From: Thiothrix sp. | Lineage (GTDB): Bacteria; Pseudomonadota; Gammaproteobacteria; Thiotrichales; Thiotrichaceae | DNA length: 64,000 bases | Assembly (NCBI RefSeq): GCF_028714775.1 | Contig: NZ_JAQTLS010000001.1 | Span: 248,001 to 312,000, forward strand | Reading direction: 5' to 3' | Shown here: positions 16,101-22,939 of the stretch, one piece after another | Numbering within the stretch: the first letter of the stretch is position 1 | Layout of the letters: each line of letters begins with the position of its first letter | Notes under the pieces: model-generated | What the model saw: the letters and a program-made list of their open reading frames with translations, nothing else | Database searches by the model: none | Told to the model about the DNA's origin: nothing | Made by a program: the position numbers and the translations under genes

Positions 16101-17348
16101 CGAAGCTAATATCCCTGTCCCATCAAATGCAACTGAGAGGACTCGGCTCTTTGCCTCTAGAGTTTTCTTCAATTCACCCGTTTCTACATCCCACAACTTG
16201 ACTAAACCGTCATCTAACCCCGAAGCGAGTAGCCCCTTCCTATCAAACGCCACTGACCAGACTAGACTGCCTGTTTGCAGGGTCTGTTTGAGTGCGCCGC
16301 TTTTCACATCCCACAGCTTGACCGTGCCGTCATCCGAGCCGGAGGCCAGTTGCCCCCCCCCGTCAAACGCCACTGACCTTACCCAATCGGTGTGCGCTTG
16401 CAGGGTCTGTTTGAGTGCGCCGCTTTTCACATCCCAGAGCTTCACCGTGCCGTCAGAGGAACCTGTGACCAGTTGCCCCCCACCGTCAAAAGCCACCGAA
16501 TTTACTCGACTTTGCGCTTGCAGGGTCTGTTTGAGTTCGCCGCTTTTCACATCCCACAACTCGACCGTGCCGTCAGAGGAGCCGGAGGCCAGTTGCCCCC
16601 CCCCGTCAAACGCCACTGACAAGACGCCGCTTTGCGCTTGCAGGGTCTGTTTGAGTTCGCCGCTTTTCACATCCCACAGCTTGACCCTGCCGTCAGAGGA
16701 GTAGGAGGCCAGTTGTCCCCCCCCGTCAAACGCCACAACAACAGGACTATATCCTGAACCGCCTGCTTGCAGGGTCTGTTTGAGTGCGCCGCTTTTCACA
16801 TCCCACAGCTTCACCGTGCCGTCATACGAACCGGAGGCCAGTTGCCCCCTCCCGTCAAACGCCACTGAACTCACGCCACTTTGCGCTTGCAGGGTCTGTT
16901 TGAGTGCGCCGCTTTTCACATCCCACAGCTTCACCGTGCCGTCATACGAACCGGAGGCCAGTTGCCCCCCCCCGTCAAACGCCACTGAATTCACGCGGCT
17001 TTGCGCTTGCAGGGTCTGTTTGAGTTCGCCGTTTTTCACATCCCACAGCTTCACCGTGCCGTCAGAGGAGCCGGACGCCAGTTGCCCCCCCCCGTCAAAC
17101 GCCACTGAATTCACGCGGCTTTGCGCTTGCAGGGTCTGTTTGAGCAGGTCGTCCACATCCTTGTAGCCGAGTTCCTTGAGGGTGGTGTGATAGGCGGGTG
17201 CGGCGGGGATGCGCAGTGACGGAGCATCAAGGATAGGTTTAGGGTTTTCTTCGGGGCGACTAGGGCTAGTATTGTCATCGATGAGGCTAGCGTAGGTAAG
17301 TGGGAACAACAGGTTAAGTAATAATACCAGCAGGATTTTTTTCAACAT
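13122..17348 (-). CDS. WD40-repeat, membrane-anchored AAA+ ATPase
   Basis: About 1408 residues from the ATG at 17348 (GGAG 8 bases upstream; overlaps the previous stop by 7 bases). Order: N-terminal hydrophobic segment (MLKKILLVLLLNLLFPL) that is either a signal peptide or membrane anchor; 12-13 WD40 repeats (about residues 70-590, likely two propellers); a beta-rich region with FTLSLTNTGSQPVHRP (about 615-820) resembling CARDB/adhesion-type domains; a transmembrane helix (LQILLVLVSLGLLGFTAFYF, about 830); a linker holding repeat-derived sequence (about 935-970); an AAA+ ATPase with Walker A GGRQMGKST (about 1100) and Walker B YIFLIDEAD (about 1170); and a C-terminal winged-helix-like region. 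The WD40 and beta parts are predicted outside, the ATPase inside. Function unknown; probably partners the CHAT-TIR protein upstream. Confidence 0.85.
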   Translation of the reverse strand: MLKKILLVLLLNLLFPLTYASLIDDNTSPSRPEENPKPILDAPSLRIPAAPAYHTTLKELGYKDVDDLLKQTLQAQSRVNSVAFDGGGQLASGSSDGTVKLWDVKNGELKQTLQAQSRVNSVAFDGGGQLASGSYDGTVKLWDVKSGALKQTLQAQSGVSSVAFDGRGQLASGSYDGTVKLWDVKSGALKQTLQAGGSGYSPVVVAFDGGGQLASYSSDGRVKLWDVKSGELKQTLQAQSGVLSVAFDGGGQLASGSSDGTVELWDVKSGELKQTLQAQSRVNSVAFDGGGQLVTGSSDGTVKLWDVKSGALKQTLQAHTDWVRSVAFDGGGQLASGSDDGTVKLWDVKSGALKQTLQTGSLVWSVAFDRKGLLASGLDDGLVKLWDVETGELKKTLEAKSRVLSVAFDGTGILASGTDDATGVVEVWDVESGRRKYLLEDGGLVGGLVFDGKGSLANSSTDGRIRLWDVKTGLLKHVLPVYEGDIARLGGSVPIVFDNMGQLISGSDGSAINLWDVNTGSLKKSFQTHHERVVSLGFDGNGHLASSGFDGIVGIWNIQNSELLNVLITNIRGDNWVTISNDGSLLRADTDSLYLPVPDSSSVTWSLQLDSGSVDLQAGKDGEAATFTLSLTNTGSQPVHRPHILPMADADGVLQVIPANPEPTYPQTEAIYSSTSLIPPGQTIKLAARIIPATDNPAKSGQYTLPIKVAVSGGASKQADLVVNLKTPDVAVTGSDFSSDTNTLSIQLKNQGTADLPKTDFYLTDPQGELDLPRQSLETIRAQTDAPPLAFTLPKDISREQRDRLQLEIRPMRPPLYTQWRVPLEINAMPAHLQILLVLVSLGLLGFTAFYFRRYRHPLVLELGAQPQALYRLSLEQLPEAHQRLQQTGRLNSVLDTAEVSHDSFKHALDFQQASAEQKAQWLAMRLGGQLTNGGNGIASEAGSYEAPLTPPFAKGGLGGIFSLKLPPTFPLNVDRLLLYFPAVDAQDVFTHLQAIPQAEGRITLIIGADSAYQRKLLTTTMDLSNKYVAPQSKQITELLLSPHAETALAKIMSEQLSLKQISPYQIGGGVNKEALFFGRRELISQIVNRDPANYLLVGGRQMGKSTLLKALERRYADNPQVQCHYHTLSNEVMVPRLARALQLPDTDSAETFAAVLEQRIRDTGQRYIFLIDEADRFIEHEQAQGYPILNVFRRLSEQGNCSFILAGFWQLYQHAVLDYQSPLRNFGEVLEVGALERDACIQLAILPMQTMSLGYASDAIVQNMVQACGQRANLIAYVCHQLIQNLPAQQRTITAGDIHQVLSSRDMGKRFEGWSVGNNEQEQRYDRLVVYSTIGKEGFSTGELIKQLEEQNLVFDAAELERTLSRLELAFILTRESNRWRYRIPLFVEYMQADDPDVKLATLLKQW
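14465..14511. repeat. Palindromic element inside the WD40-AAA gene
   Basis: Core palindrome CCCCCCTTTGGCAAAGGGGGG preceded by AATCCCCCCCAG and followed by AGTAAGAGGGGCT. Same architecture as the hypF and malQ elements though a different sequence version. Translated as APLTPPFAKGGLGGIFS in the linker between the transmembrane helix and the ATPase. Confidence 0.7.
14514..14540. repeat. REP-like short palindrome
   Basis: GTAGGAGCCAGCCTCGCTGGCGAT: a GCCAG/CTGGC stem with the GTAGGAG head and GAT tail known from Pseudomonas-type REP elements. It directly abuts the other palindrome and is also translated in frame (GIASEAGSYE). Confidence 0.55.
16280..17142. repeat. Tandem array of near-identical 120-bp WD40-coding units
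   Basis: Seven consecutive 40-residue WD40 units (core GQLASGSSDGTVKLWDVKSG) almost identical at DNA level with 120-bp period, slightly longer in two units. Five contain an uninterrupted C8 or C9 run on the + strand (16353, 16596, 16717, 16965, 17085). Units further downstream in the gene are diverged and more AT-rich. Confidence 0.85.
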
Positions 17349-19444
17349 CCCAGCAACTCCTTGCCAATCCGGGTAATCAACGTACAACGCCACACCAACC
17401 GCCCCTTGTCATTGCCGCGCAGCAGGTTTTGCCAATACAGCCGCCGTATCAGCGCATCCTGCGGCCAAGTGGAATACCAGCCCAGTTCTTCGCGTTGGAG
17501 GTTGGCGCACATTGCCCCCTGTTCCGCCGCCTCACGGAAGCGGGCAAACAGTTGGGTTGGCAGGCTGCTTGCCATCACTGCCGCTTGCCAATCGTCTTGC
17601 CCGCGTTCTAATGCCCGCAAACAGGCTTCGACCAAGCGCGGGTGTTGCCCGCTGAACGCCAACACTTCCGCCAATACCGCATCACTGACCGGCAATTCGC
17701 CCTGCCGTGCCAGATACAACGCCCGCACATCTTCCATGCACACCGACGGCAACGGCACTTCCTCCAGCTTGTTGAGAAATGACATCGCGCCCTGCTCGTA
17801 TTTCATCGCCGCTAGGCGCTCACCGCCGATCATCACCAGCCGGAACTCCAGCGGGTGCGCTTCGATCAAGCCACGCAATTCCCCCGCCAAATCGCGCCGC
17901 GCATCTTCCGCACCATTCTCGAACCCCGTCACTAGCAAGAACAGCTCGTCACCATCCAGCAGACGCTGTTCCAGCGCCTCTGCCCATTCCCAACTACTGG
18001 TGATGTTGGACTCAAACCCGCACTGTTTGCCCAACCGTGCAAAATACTGGTCACTGCTGGCCTTGAGGCTGGCAGGCGGGAACAGGTGCAGCACATTGTT
18101 TTCCCCGTAACGCGCCTCGGCCTTTTCCTTCAGCGCCTGCGCGTAATGCTGGGTATTGAAACCCTCCTGCGCCAGCACCATCACCGGCATCCCGCCATCG
18201 ACGTAGGTGAAAATGTCATCCACAAACGAACGCTGTTTCTGCGCCAGCTTCACGGGTGCTGCGGGAATCGCTGCCGCTACTGGCAATTTCAGCAAGCCGT
18301 CAAAATACGGTGCAGAGCCGGGAGCCTGTTTCTGCAAAGCCGACAGCAACCGCTGGAAAGCCTCACGGTATTTGGCCTCATTACTGTCGCCAAAATCCAC
18401 CGCATGGAGCGTTTCCAGAAACGGAAAATCCGGGAACTCGCCCCACACCACCGGGATAAAGAAAAAACCCGTCGCCTTTTTCTCAAGGCTAAACATCATT
18501 TCGTATTCATGCTGCACCCAACCCGAATCCGCCGCTTCCGGCGTGGCAATCAGGATGGCGCAGCGCGAAGCCTTCAACGCCTGTTCGATCACTTGGGTGA
18601 AATGCTGCCCGCCGTATAACTCCCACGCATCAATAAACACCTTATAGCCTTGCGCCACCAGATTGTGCGCCAGCGCCTCCGCCCAATCGCGCTGAGTGAA
18701 ACGGTAGCTGATGAAAACATCGTACTGGAAATCGGGTGCAGGCTGTTTCGCCCCACCACTCCGCGTAGTCGCATCGGCAGGCAGTAACTCGGCAGAAGCA
18801 GGCTCTTGCGTCACCATCTGTCCACGCAGAAACATCACCGGAATGTCTGCCCCGGAACCGTGTTCCATGTGCACCGCTGCTTTCGCCCAGTAAAACGCCT
18901 GTTCTAGGTTTTCACCGCTGCCCAGCGCATCGTAAAACGCCGCTGAAAAAGTGATCGCTGCCGTATCCGCCACAGCCTGTTTCATCCCAATCACACAGGG
19001 AATGTGTTGTGCGATGACCCGCGCCTGCACTTCAGAATAGCAGGCATTCAGCAACACGCATTCCACTTTGCCGCCCAGCAGGCTGAAAATCTCGTCCAGC
19101 GCGGATTGCTTGCTATGACTGGCGAACGGGGCGGAGGTATCAATGCCCAGACTGCGGGCAGCTTCGGAATCACCCCGGACTTTACTGGAATGACCGTCGT
19201 CATTTTCCAAGACCAAACCTTCATCACCGCCACCATGACCGCTGAAGTGAGCGATCCACGGCTTGTGTTCCATCAGGGCGCGGAGCATATCTTTGGGGCG
19301 GGTAGCAGGTTTATTAACGAGAATGAATTCATCGCGAAGTCGGGAACGCTGTAAACCTTCGCCAATTTCCCGCTCTTCCACATCTAACCGCAGCTTGGCC
19401 TGATCAGTCGGGCTGGCGGCGAGAAACAGGATGGTTTTCGGCAT
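17342..19444 (-). CDS. CHAT-TIR domain protein with degenerate NTPase-like C-terminus
   Basis: About 700 residues from the ATG at 19444; a TTG 15 bases upstream is possible, neither has a good ribosome site. Residues 1-210 form a CHAT (caspase-like) peptidase: catalytic His in HFSGHGG (H70) and Cys in LLNACYSE (C135). Residues 240-375 are a TIR domain: YDVFISY, then SGWVQHEYE whose Glu (E313) sits where TIR NADases have their catalytic Glu. Residues 405-700 look like a STAND/AAA fold but the P-loop position reads VLAQEGFNTQ with no GxxxxGK[ST], so ATP binding is doubtful. CHAT plus TIR suggests a protein activated by a partner, able to cleave proteins and NAD+. It overlaps the WD40-AAA gene by 7 bases, strongly implying a joint system. 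Not part of hydrogenase maturation in known families. Confidence 0.85.
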   Translation of the reverse strand: MPKTILFLAASPTDQAKLRLDVEEREIGEGLQRSRLRDEFILVNKPATRPKDMLRALMEHKPWIAHFSGHGGGDEGLVLENDDGHSSKVRGDSEAARSLGIDTSAPFASHSKQSALDEIFSLLGGKVECVLLNACYSEVQARVIAQHIPCVIGMKQAVADTAAITFSAAFYDALGSGENLEQAFYWAKAAVHMEHGSGADIPVMFLRGQMVTQEPASAELLPADATTRSGGAKQPAPDFQYDVFISYRFTQRDWAEALAHNLVAQGYKVFIDAWELYGGQHFTQVIEQALKASRCAILIATPEAADSGWVQHEYEMMFSLEKKATGFFFIPVVWGEFPDFPFLETLHAVDFGDSNEAKYREAFQRLLSALQKQAPGSAPYFDGLLKLPVAAAIPAAPVKLAQKQRSFVDDIFTYVDGGMPVMVLAQEGFNTQHYAQALKEKAEARYGENNVLHLFPPASLKASSDQYFARLGKQCGFESNITSSWEWAEALEQRLLDGDELFLLVTGFENGAEDARRDLAGELRGLIEAHPLEFRLVMIGGERLAAMKYEQGAMSFLNKLEEVPLPSVCMEDVRALYLARQGELPVSDAVLAEVLAFSGQHPRLVEACLRALERGQDDWQAAVMASSLPTQLFARFREAAEQGAMCANLQREELGWYSTWPQDALIRRLYWQNLLRGNDKGRLVWRCTLITRIGKELLGC

Positions 19445-19521
19445 GATTTTGGCTCGCAATCGTTAGAGCAATGGATTCTGTTTTTATAGGGGTTTTTATG
19501 CTGCTTGTCTAATCCGTTTTT

Positions 19522-19622
19522 TGTCTGAACTGGGATTTACAAGATTAAAGGATCGTCAGGAAACAGATGCCCTGCCCATCTGCATTCCCCAATCCTGTCC
19601 ATCCCAAAAATCCTAGTTCAAG
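19522..19622. repeat. Long imperfect inverted repeat at the hypD / insert junction
   Basis: About 100 bp: left arm begins TGTCTGAACTGGGATTTAC and right arm, read on the other strand, begins CTTGAACTAGGATTTTTGG. The arms match through GAACT-GGATTT and then loosely. The right end overlaps the hypD stop. Similar CTGAAC-GGATTT palindromes are, from memory, scattered repeats in many environmental bacteria. Confidence 0.6.
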
Positions 19623-20742
19623 AACGTTTTGCCAGTTTGCCATACGCATAATACGCTGCACACGAACCTTCCGGCGACACCATCAGCGCCCCCAGCGGCG
19701 TCTGCGGGTTACAGGTCTTAGCAAACGCCGGACATTCCCACGGTTTCATCACCCCACGCAACACATCCGCACATTTGAGGTGTTCCGGGTCGTGGGTACT
19801 GACGGCAGCTTGCAGCTTAAACTTCTTCTCCGCATCGTAAGCCGCATACGTTTCCCGAATCTGTATCCCCGCATCGCCAATATTCCCCAAGCCGCGAAAC
19901 TCGCTGTGTTCCCGCGTTTCGTAGACTTCGTTGATGGCTTTCAGACCCGCGACATTGCCCGCTTGCGGCACTATCCGCGCATACTGGTTTTCAACTTCAC
20001 AACGGCCTTCCGCAAGCTGCTTCATCAACATCCACATGGCGTGCAAAATATCGAGTGGTTCAAAGCCAGTAATCACCAACGGCTTGTGGTAATCGCGGGT
20101 CACGAAATCATACGGCTGTGCGCCAATCACCATGCTGACGTGTCCGGGTGCGAGGAAACCATCCAGCCGCAAATCTGGGTCAGTGAGGATTGCCCGCATG
20201 GTCGCAGGTGTGGTGATGTGATTGCAGAACAGCGAAAAGTTTTGCAGCCCTTCGCGGTACGCCTGCAATAGGGTGAGCGCGGTGCTGGGCATGGTGGTTT
20301 CAAATCCCAGTGCGAAAAATACCACTTCGCGGTCGGGATTTTTGCGGGCAAGTGCCAGCGCATCCATCGGCGAATACACCATGCGCACGTCGCAGCCATC
20401 AGCCTTGGCTTGCAGCAGGCTTTTGCGCGTACCGGGGACACGCATTGCATCGCCAAAGGTGGTGAAGATCACGCCGGGTTGTTCCGCAATCGCTACGCAA
20501 TCATCCACCCGCGCCATCGGCAATACGCACACCGGGCAGCCGGGACCATGCACCATTTCGATGTCGGCAGGCAGCATGGATTCGATGCCATATTTGAACA
20601 AGGTGTGGGTATGACCACCGCAGAATTCCATGATTTGCAGCGGCATCTCGCGTTGCCCACGAGCGACGGGGGCAAGGCGTTTGATTTCCTCGACTAACTT
20701 GCGGGCAGTGGCGGGGTCGCGGAATTCGTCGATGTATTTCAT
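19618..20742 (-). CDS. hypD: HypD hydrogenase maturation protein
   Basis: HypD, with a [4Fe-4S] cluster, binds HypC and assembles the Fe(CN)2CO unit of [NiFe] hydrogenase. 374 residues. Family motifs: MEFCGGHTHTLFKYG near residue 42, HGPGCPVCVLPM near residue 66, FALGFETTMPSTA, PGHVSMVIG, and the cysteines CPAFAKTCNPQTPLGALMVSPEG near the C-terminus that include cluster ligands. It overlaps hypC by 4 bases (ATGA). Its stop lies within a long inverted repeat at the edge of the two-gene insert, and the protein looks complete. Confidence 0.96.
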   Translation of the reverse strand: MKYIDEFRDPATARKLVEEIKRLAPVARGQREMPLQIMEFCGGHTHTLFKYGIESMLPADIEMVHGPGCPVCVLPMARVDDCVAIAEQPGVIFTTFGDAMRVPGTRKSLLQAKADGCDVRMVYSPMDALALARKNPDREVVFFALGFETTMPSTALTLLQAYREGLQNFSLFCNHITTPATMRAILTDPDLRLDGFLAPGHVSMVIGAQPYDFVTRDYHKPLVITGFEPLDILHAMWMLMKQLAEGRCEVENQYARIVPQAGNVAGLKAINEVYETREHSEFRGLGNIGDAGIQIRETYAAYDAEKKFKLQAAVSTHDPEHLKCADVLRGVMKPWECPAFAKTCNPQTPLGALMVSPEGSCAAYYAYGKLAKRS

Positions 20743-21035
20743 ACGGCGCTCTCCGTACCGCTTTCCATTTGGCGCATCATGTCGAGTTCGGCTTGCATGT
20801 CGCCGAGTTCTGCCAGTAAGGCTAGCGTGCGGGCGGCTTCTTCCTCATCCAAGCGGCTCATGGCGAAACCGACGTGTACCAGCACCCAATCGCCCACGCA
20901 ATCTGCCACCGTGTGTGTATCATCGACGATGCAGGCAATGTTGACTTCGCGTTTCACCCCGCCGACATCGACCTTAGCGATCAGGTTGTCAGCGTCGATA
21001 ATTTCGGTAATTTGGCCGGGAATGCCAAGGCACAT
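20739..21035 (-). CDS. hypC: HypC hydrogenase maturation chaperone
   Basis: A 98-residue member of the HypC/HybG family. It starts with MCLGIPGQI, where the Cys after the initiator Met is essential for binding HypD and the hydrogenase large subunit precursor. HVGFAMSRLDEEEA near residue 60 is the other conserved block. It carries iron with CN/CO ligands from the HypCD complex to the hydrogenase. GGAGC precedes the start. It overlaps hypD and follows the tetR gene by 25 bases on the same strand. No hydrogenase structural gene, hypA or hypB is in the window. Confidence 0.96.
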   Translation of the reverse strand: MCLGIPGQITEIIDADNLIAKVDVGGVKREVNIACIVDDTHTVADCVGDWVLVHVGFAMSRLDEEEAARTLALLAELGDMQAELDMMRQMESGTESAV

Positions 21036-21060
21036 GGTTAAGCTCCTTCGATCGCGGAAG

Positions 21061-21660
21061 TCACGCAGTACGGATTACACCTGCACGGATAGTTTGCAGC
21101 AACATCGCCTCATACTCCGGCAAGGGGCGCTCAATCATACCATCCAAGCGCAGTTGGATCATGCGGATCGCGCCGCCAAACACGCTGGAAGTCACCACCC
21201 ACGGGTCAAGGGCGACGAAATCCCCGCATTCAATGCCTTGCAGCACAATATGACGCATTTTGGTGAAAGGGGCGGAATTGCACGCCAGCGGTTCCTGCGA
21301 AATAAACTCGGTGTGCTTGGCGTGGAACACAAACGCGATGATATTGCGGTGGGTTTCGGTGTGGGCAAACAATTCGCTGATGATGGCGGCGCACTGTTGC
21401 CACGGGGAAGCGTGTGCCGCGATGACCGCATCCACCAACTCATCCATTTCATTGAGGATGTGCTTGTAAAGCGCCTGAGCCACGCCTTCCTTGCCGCCGA
21501 AATGGTTGTAAATCGAGCCGATGCTGACCTGCGCCCGCTTTTGCACTTCATGGATGGAAACATTGTGGTAGCCGTTTTCCACAAACAAATCCAACGCTGC
21601 GGTGAGGATACGGCAATCAATCGGTTCAGGGACAGGTGGGCACTTTTTCAGGTATGGCAT
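21061..21660 (-). CDS. TetR family transcriptional regulator
   Basis: About 199 residues from the ATG at 21660; the longer start would bury the promoter of the divergent gene. The N-terminal helix-turn-helix is clear: LTAALDLFVENGYHNVSIHEV then RAQVSIGSIYNHFGGKEG (residues 18-62). The C-terminal ligand domain is of an unassigned type. It is divergent from frmA and sits 25 bases upstream of hypC, so it could act on the formaldehyde genes, on hypCD, or both. A palindrome AATGAA-CA-TTCATT in the frmA promoter is its likely operator and would also cover its own leader. Confidence 0.88.
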   Translation of the reverse strand: MPYLKKCPPVPEPIDCRILTAALDLFVENGYHNVSIHEVQKRAQVSIGSIYNHFGGKEGVAQALYKHILNEMDELVDAVIAAHASPWQQCAAIISELFAHTETHRNIIAFVFHAKHTEFISQEPLACNSAPFTKMRHIVLQGIECGDFVALDPWVVTSSVFGGAIRMIQLRLDGMIERPLPEYEAMLLQTIRAGVIRTA

Positions 21661-21696
21661 AAACGCAAGCCTAGCCAATACCTTAGGAAATAGCAA

Positions 21697-21725
21697 TTGA
21701 CAGAAATGAACATTCATTCTACTTT
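21697..21725 (+). promoter_or_regulatory. Sigma70 promoter of frmA-frmB
   Basis: Perfect -35 TTGACA (21697-21702), 17-bp spacer, -10 TACTTT (21720-21725). It reads toward frmA about 90 bases away. Confidence 0.6.
21705..21718. promoter_or_regulatory. Likely TetR operator
   Basis: AATGAA-CA-TTCATT, a perfect palindrome lying in the spacer between the -35 and -10 boxes of the frmA promoter and about 45 bases upstream of the tetR start. Position and form fit steric repression by the adjacent TetR protein. Confidence 0.6.
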
Positions 21726-21737
21726 TGATGTCTAGTA

Positions 21738-21793
21738 ACCCCTCACCCCCAGCCCCTTGCAGGGGCGTCCCTCAAAGGGCGAGGGGAGCAAGG
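21738..21793. repeat. C/G-rich palindromic repeat in the frmA leader
   Basis: Contains AGCCCCTTGCAGGGGC and CCCTCAAAGGG and is bounded by CCCCTCACCCC and GCGAGGGG. Related in style to the elements in hypF, malQ and the WD40-AAA gene but of a different sequence class. It lies between promoter and start codon, so the transcript leader would fold strongly. Confidence 0.6.
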
Positions 21794-21818
21794 GAAAATA
21801 AATCAGGAGTAGAGCCGT

Positions 21819-22928
21819 ATGAAATGCCGTGCAGCCGTGGCGTGGGAGCCAAAAAAACCACTGGTGATTGAAGAAATCGAAGTCGAAAAACCCCGCGAAG
21901 GCGAAGTGCTGTTGCGCGTAGTAGCCTCCGGCGTGTGCCACACTGATGCTTTCACCCTCTCAGGCGATGACCCAGAAGGCGCATTTCCCTGCATCCTCGG
22001 TCACGAAGGTGGTTGTGTTGTCGAAGAATGCGGCCCCGGCGTGAAAAACCTCAAACCCGGCGACCACGTAATTCCGCTGTACATCCCCGAATGCGGCGAA
22101 TGCGAATATTGCCACTCCACCAAATCCAACCTGTGCCAATCCATCGCCTCGACCGTATGGACAGGTTACATGCCAGACCATACGCGCCGCTTCACCTGCA
22201 AAGGGCAACCGATTTACCACTACATGGGCTGTTCCACGTTCTCGGAATACACCGTTGTGCCGGAAATTGCGTTGGCGAAAATCAACCCTGCCGCACCCTT
22301 GGATAAAGTTTGCTTGCTTGGTTGTGGTGTCACCACGGGGATTGGTGCAGTGCTGAATACCGCCAAGGTCGAGCCGGGTTCCACCGTTGCCGTATTCGGG
22401 CTGGGCGGCATCGGCCTGTCGTGCATTCAAGGCGCGGTCATGGCAAAAGCTGGACGCATCATTGCCATCGACATTAACCCCGGCAAGTGGGCAATGGCGC
22501 AAGCACTGGGCGCTACCGATTTCGTTAACCCCAAAGACGTGAACGGCTCCATCAGCGAATACATCAAGGAAATCACCAACGGCGGCGTGGATTACTCCTT
22601 CGAGTGCATCGGTAATGTCCACGTCATGCGTGATGCACTGGAATGCACGCACATGGGTTGGGGCGTTTCCACCGTAATTGGGGTGGCAGGCGCGGGGCAA
22701 GAAATTTCCACCCGCCCATTCAACCTCGTGGTGGGGCGTACTTGGAAAGGTTCAGCCTTCGGTGGTGTGAAAGGCCGCACGGAATTGCCGGGTTACGTGG
22801 AGCGTTACATGAGCGGTGAAATCGTGCTGGATAGCATGGTTACACACACCATGCCGCTGGACGACATTAACCGCGCATTTGATTTGATGCACAGCGGCGA
22901 AAGCATCCGTTCCGTGATTATTTTCTAA
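21819..22928 (+). CDS. frmA: S-(hydroxymethyl)glutathione dehydrogenase / class III alcohol dehydrogenase
   Basis: Oxidises S-hydroxymethylglutathione, formed from formaldehyde and glutathione, to S-formylglutathione with NAD+. 369 residues, full family length. Catalytic zinc ligands are visible in [13 protein letters not shown] and [11 protein letters not shown], the structural zinc site in [15 protein letters not shown], and the NAD-binding [13 protein letters not shown] near residue 193. HTRRFTCKG is characteristic of class III enzymes (Arg for glutathione binding). It has a strong promoter with a TetR-type operator, and frmB follows after 11 bases, completing the pathway to formate. Confidence 0.95.
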   Translation: MKCRAAVAWEPKKPLVIEEIEVEKPREGEVLLRVVASGVCHTDAFTLSGDDPEGAFPCILGHEGGCVVEECGPGVKNLKPGDHVIPLYIPECGECEYCHSTKSNLCQSIASTVWTGYMPDHTRRFTCKGQPIYHYMGCSTFSEYTVVPEIALAKINPAAPLDKVCLLGCGVTTGIGAVLNTAKVEPGSTVAVFGLGGIGLSCIQGAVMAKAGRIIAIDINPGKWAMAQALGATDFVNPKDVNGSISEYIKEITNGGVDYSFECIGNVHVMRDALECTHMGWGVSTVIGVAGAGQEISTRPFNLVVGRTWKGSAFGGVKGRTELPGYVERYMSGEIVLDSMVTHTMPLDDINRAFDLMHSGESIRSVIIF

Positions 22929-22939
22929 CAGGTATTGGC

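Noticed and set aside
15811-16704. Repetitive + strand frame opposite the WD40 repeats
   Set aside because: A shadow of the 120-bp repeats; the minus strand shows textbook WD40 motifs.
16280-17142. CRISPR-like regular repeats
   Set aside because: 120-bp units without unique spacers, translated as WD40 repeats.
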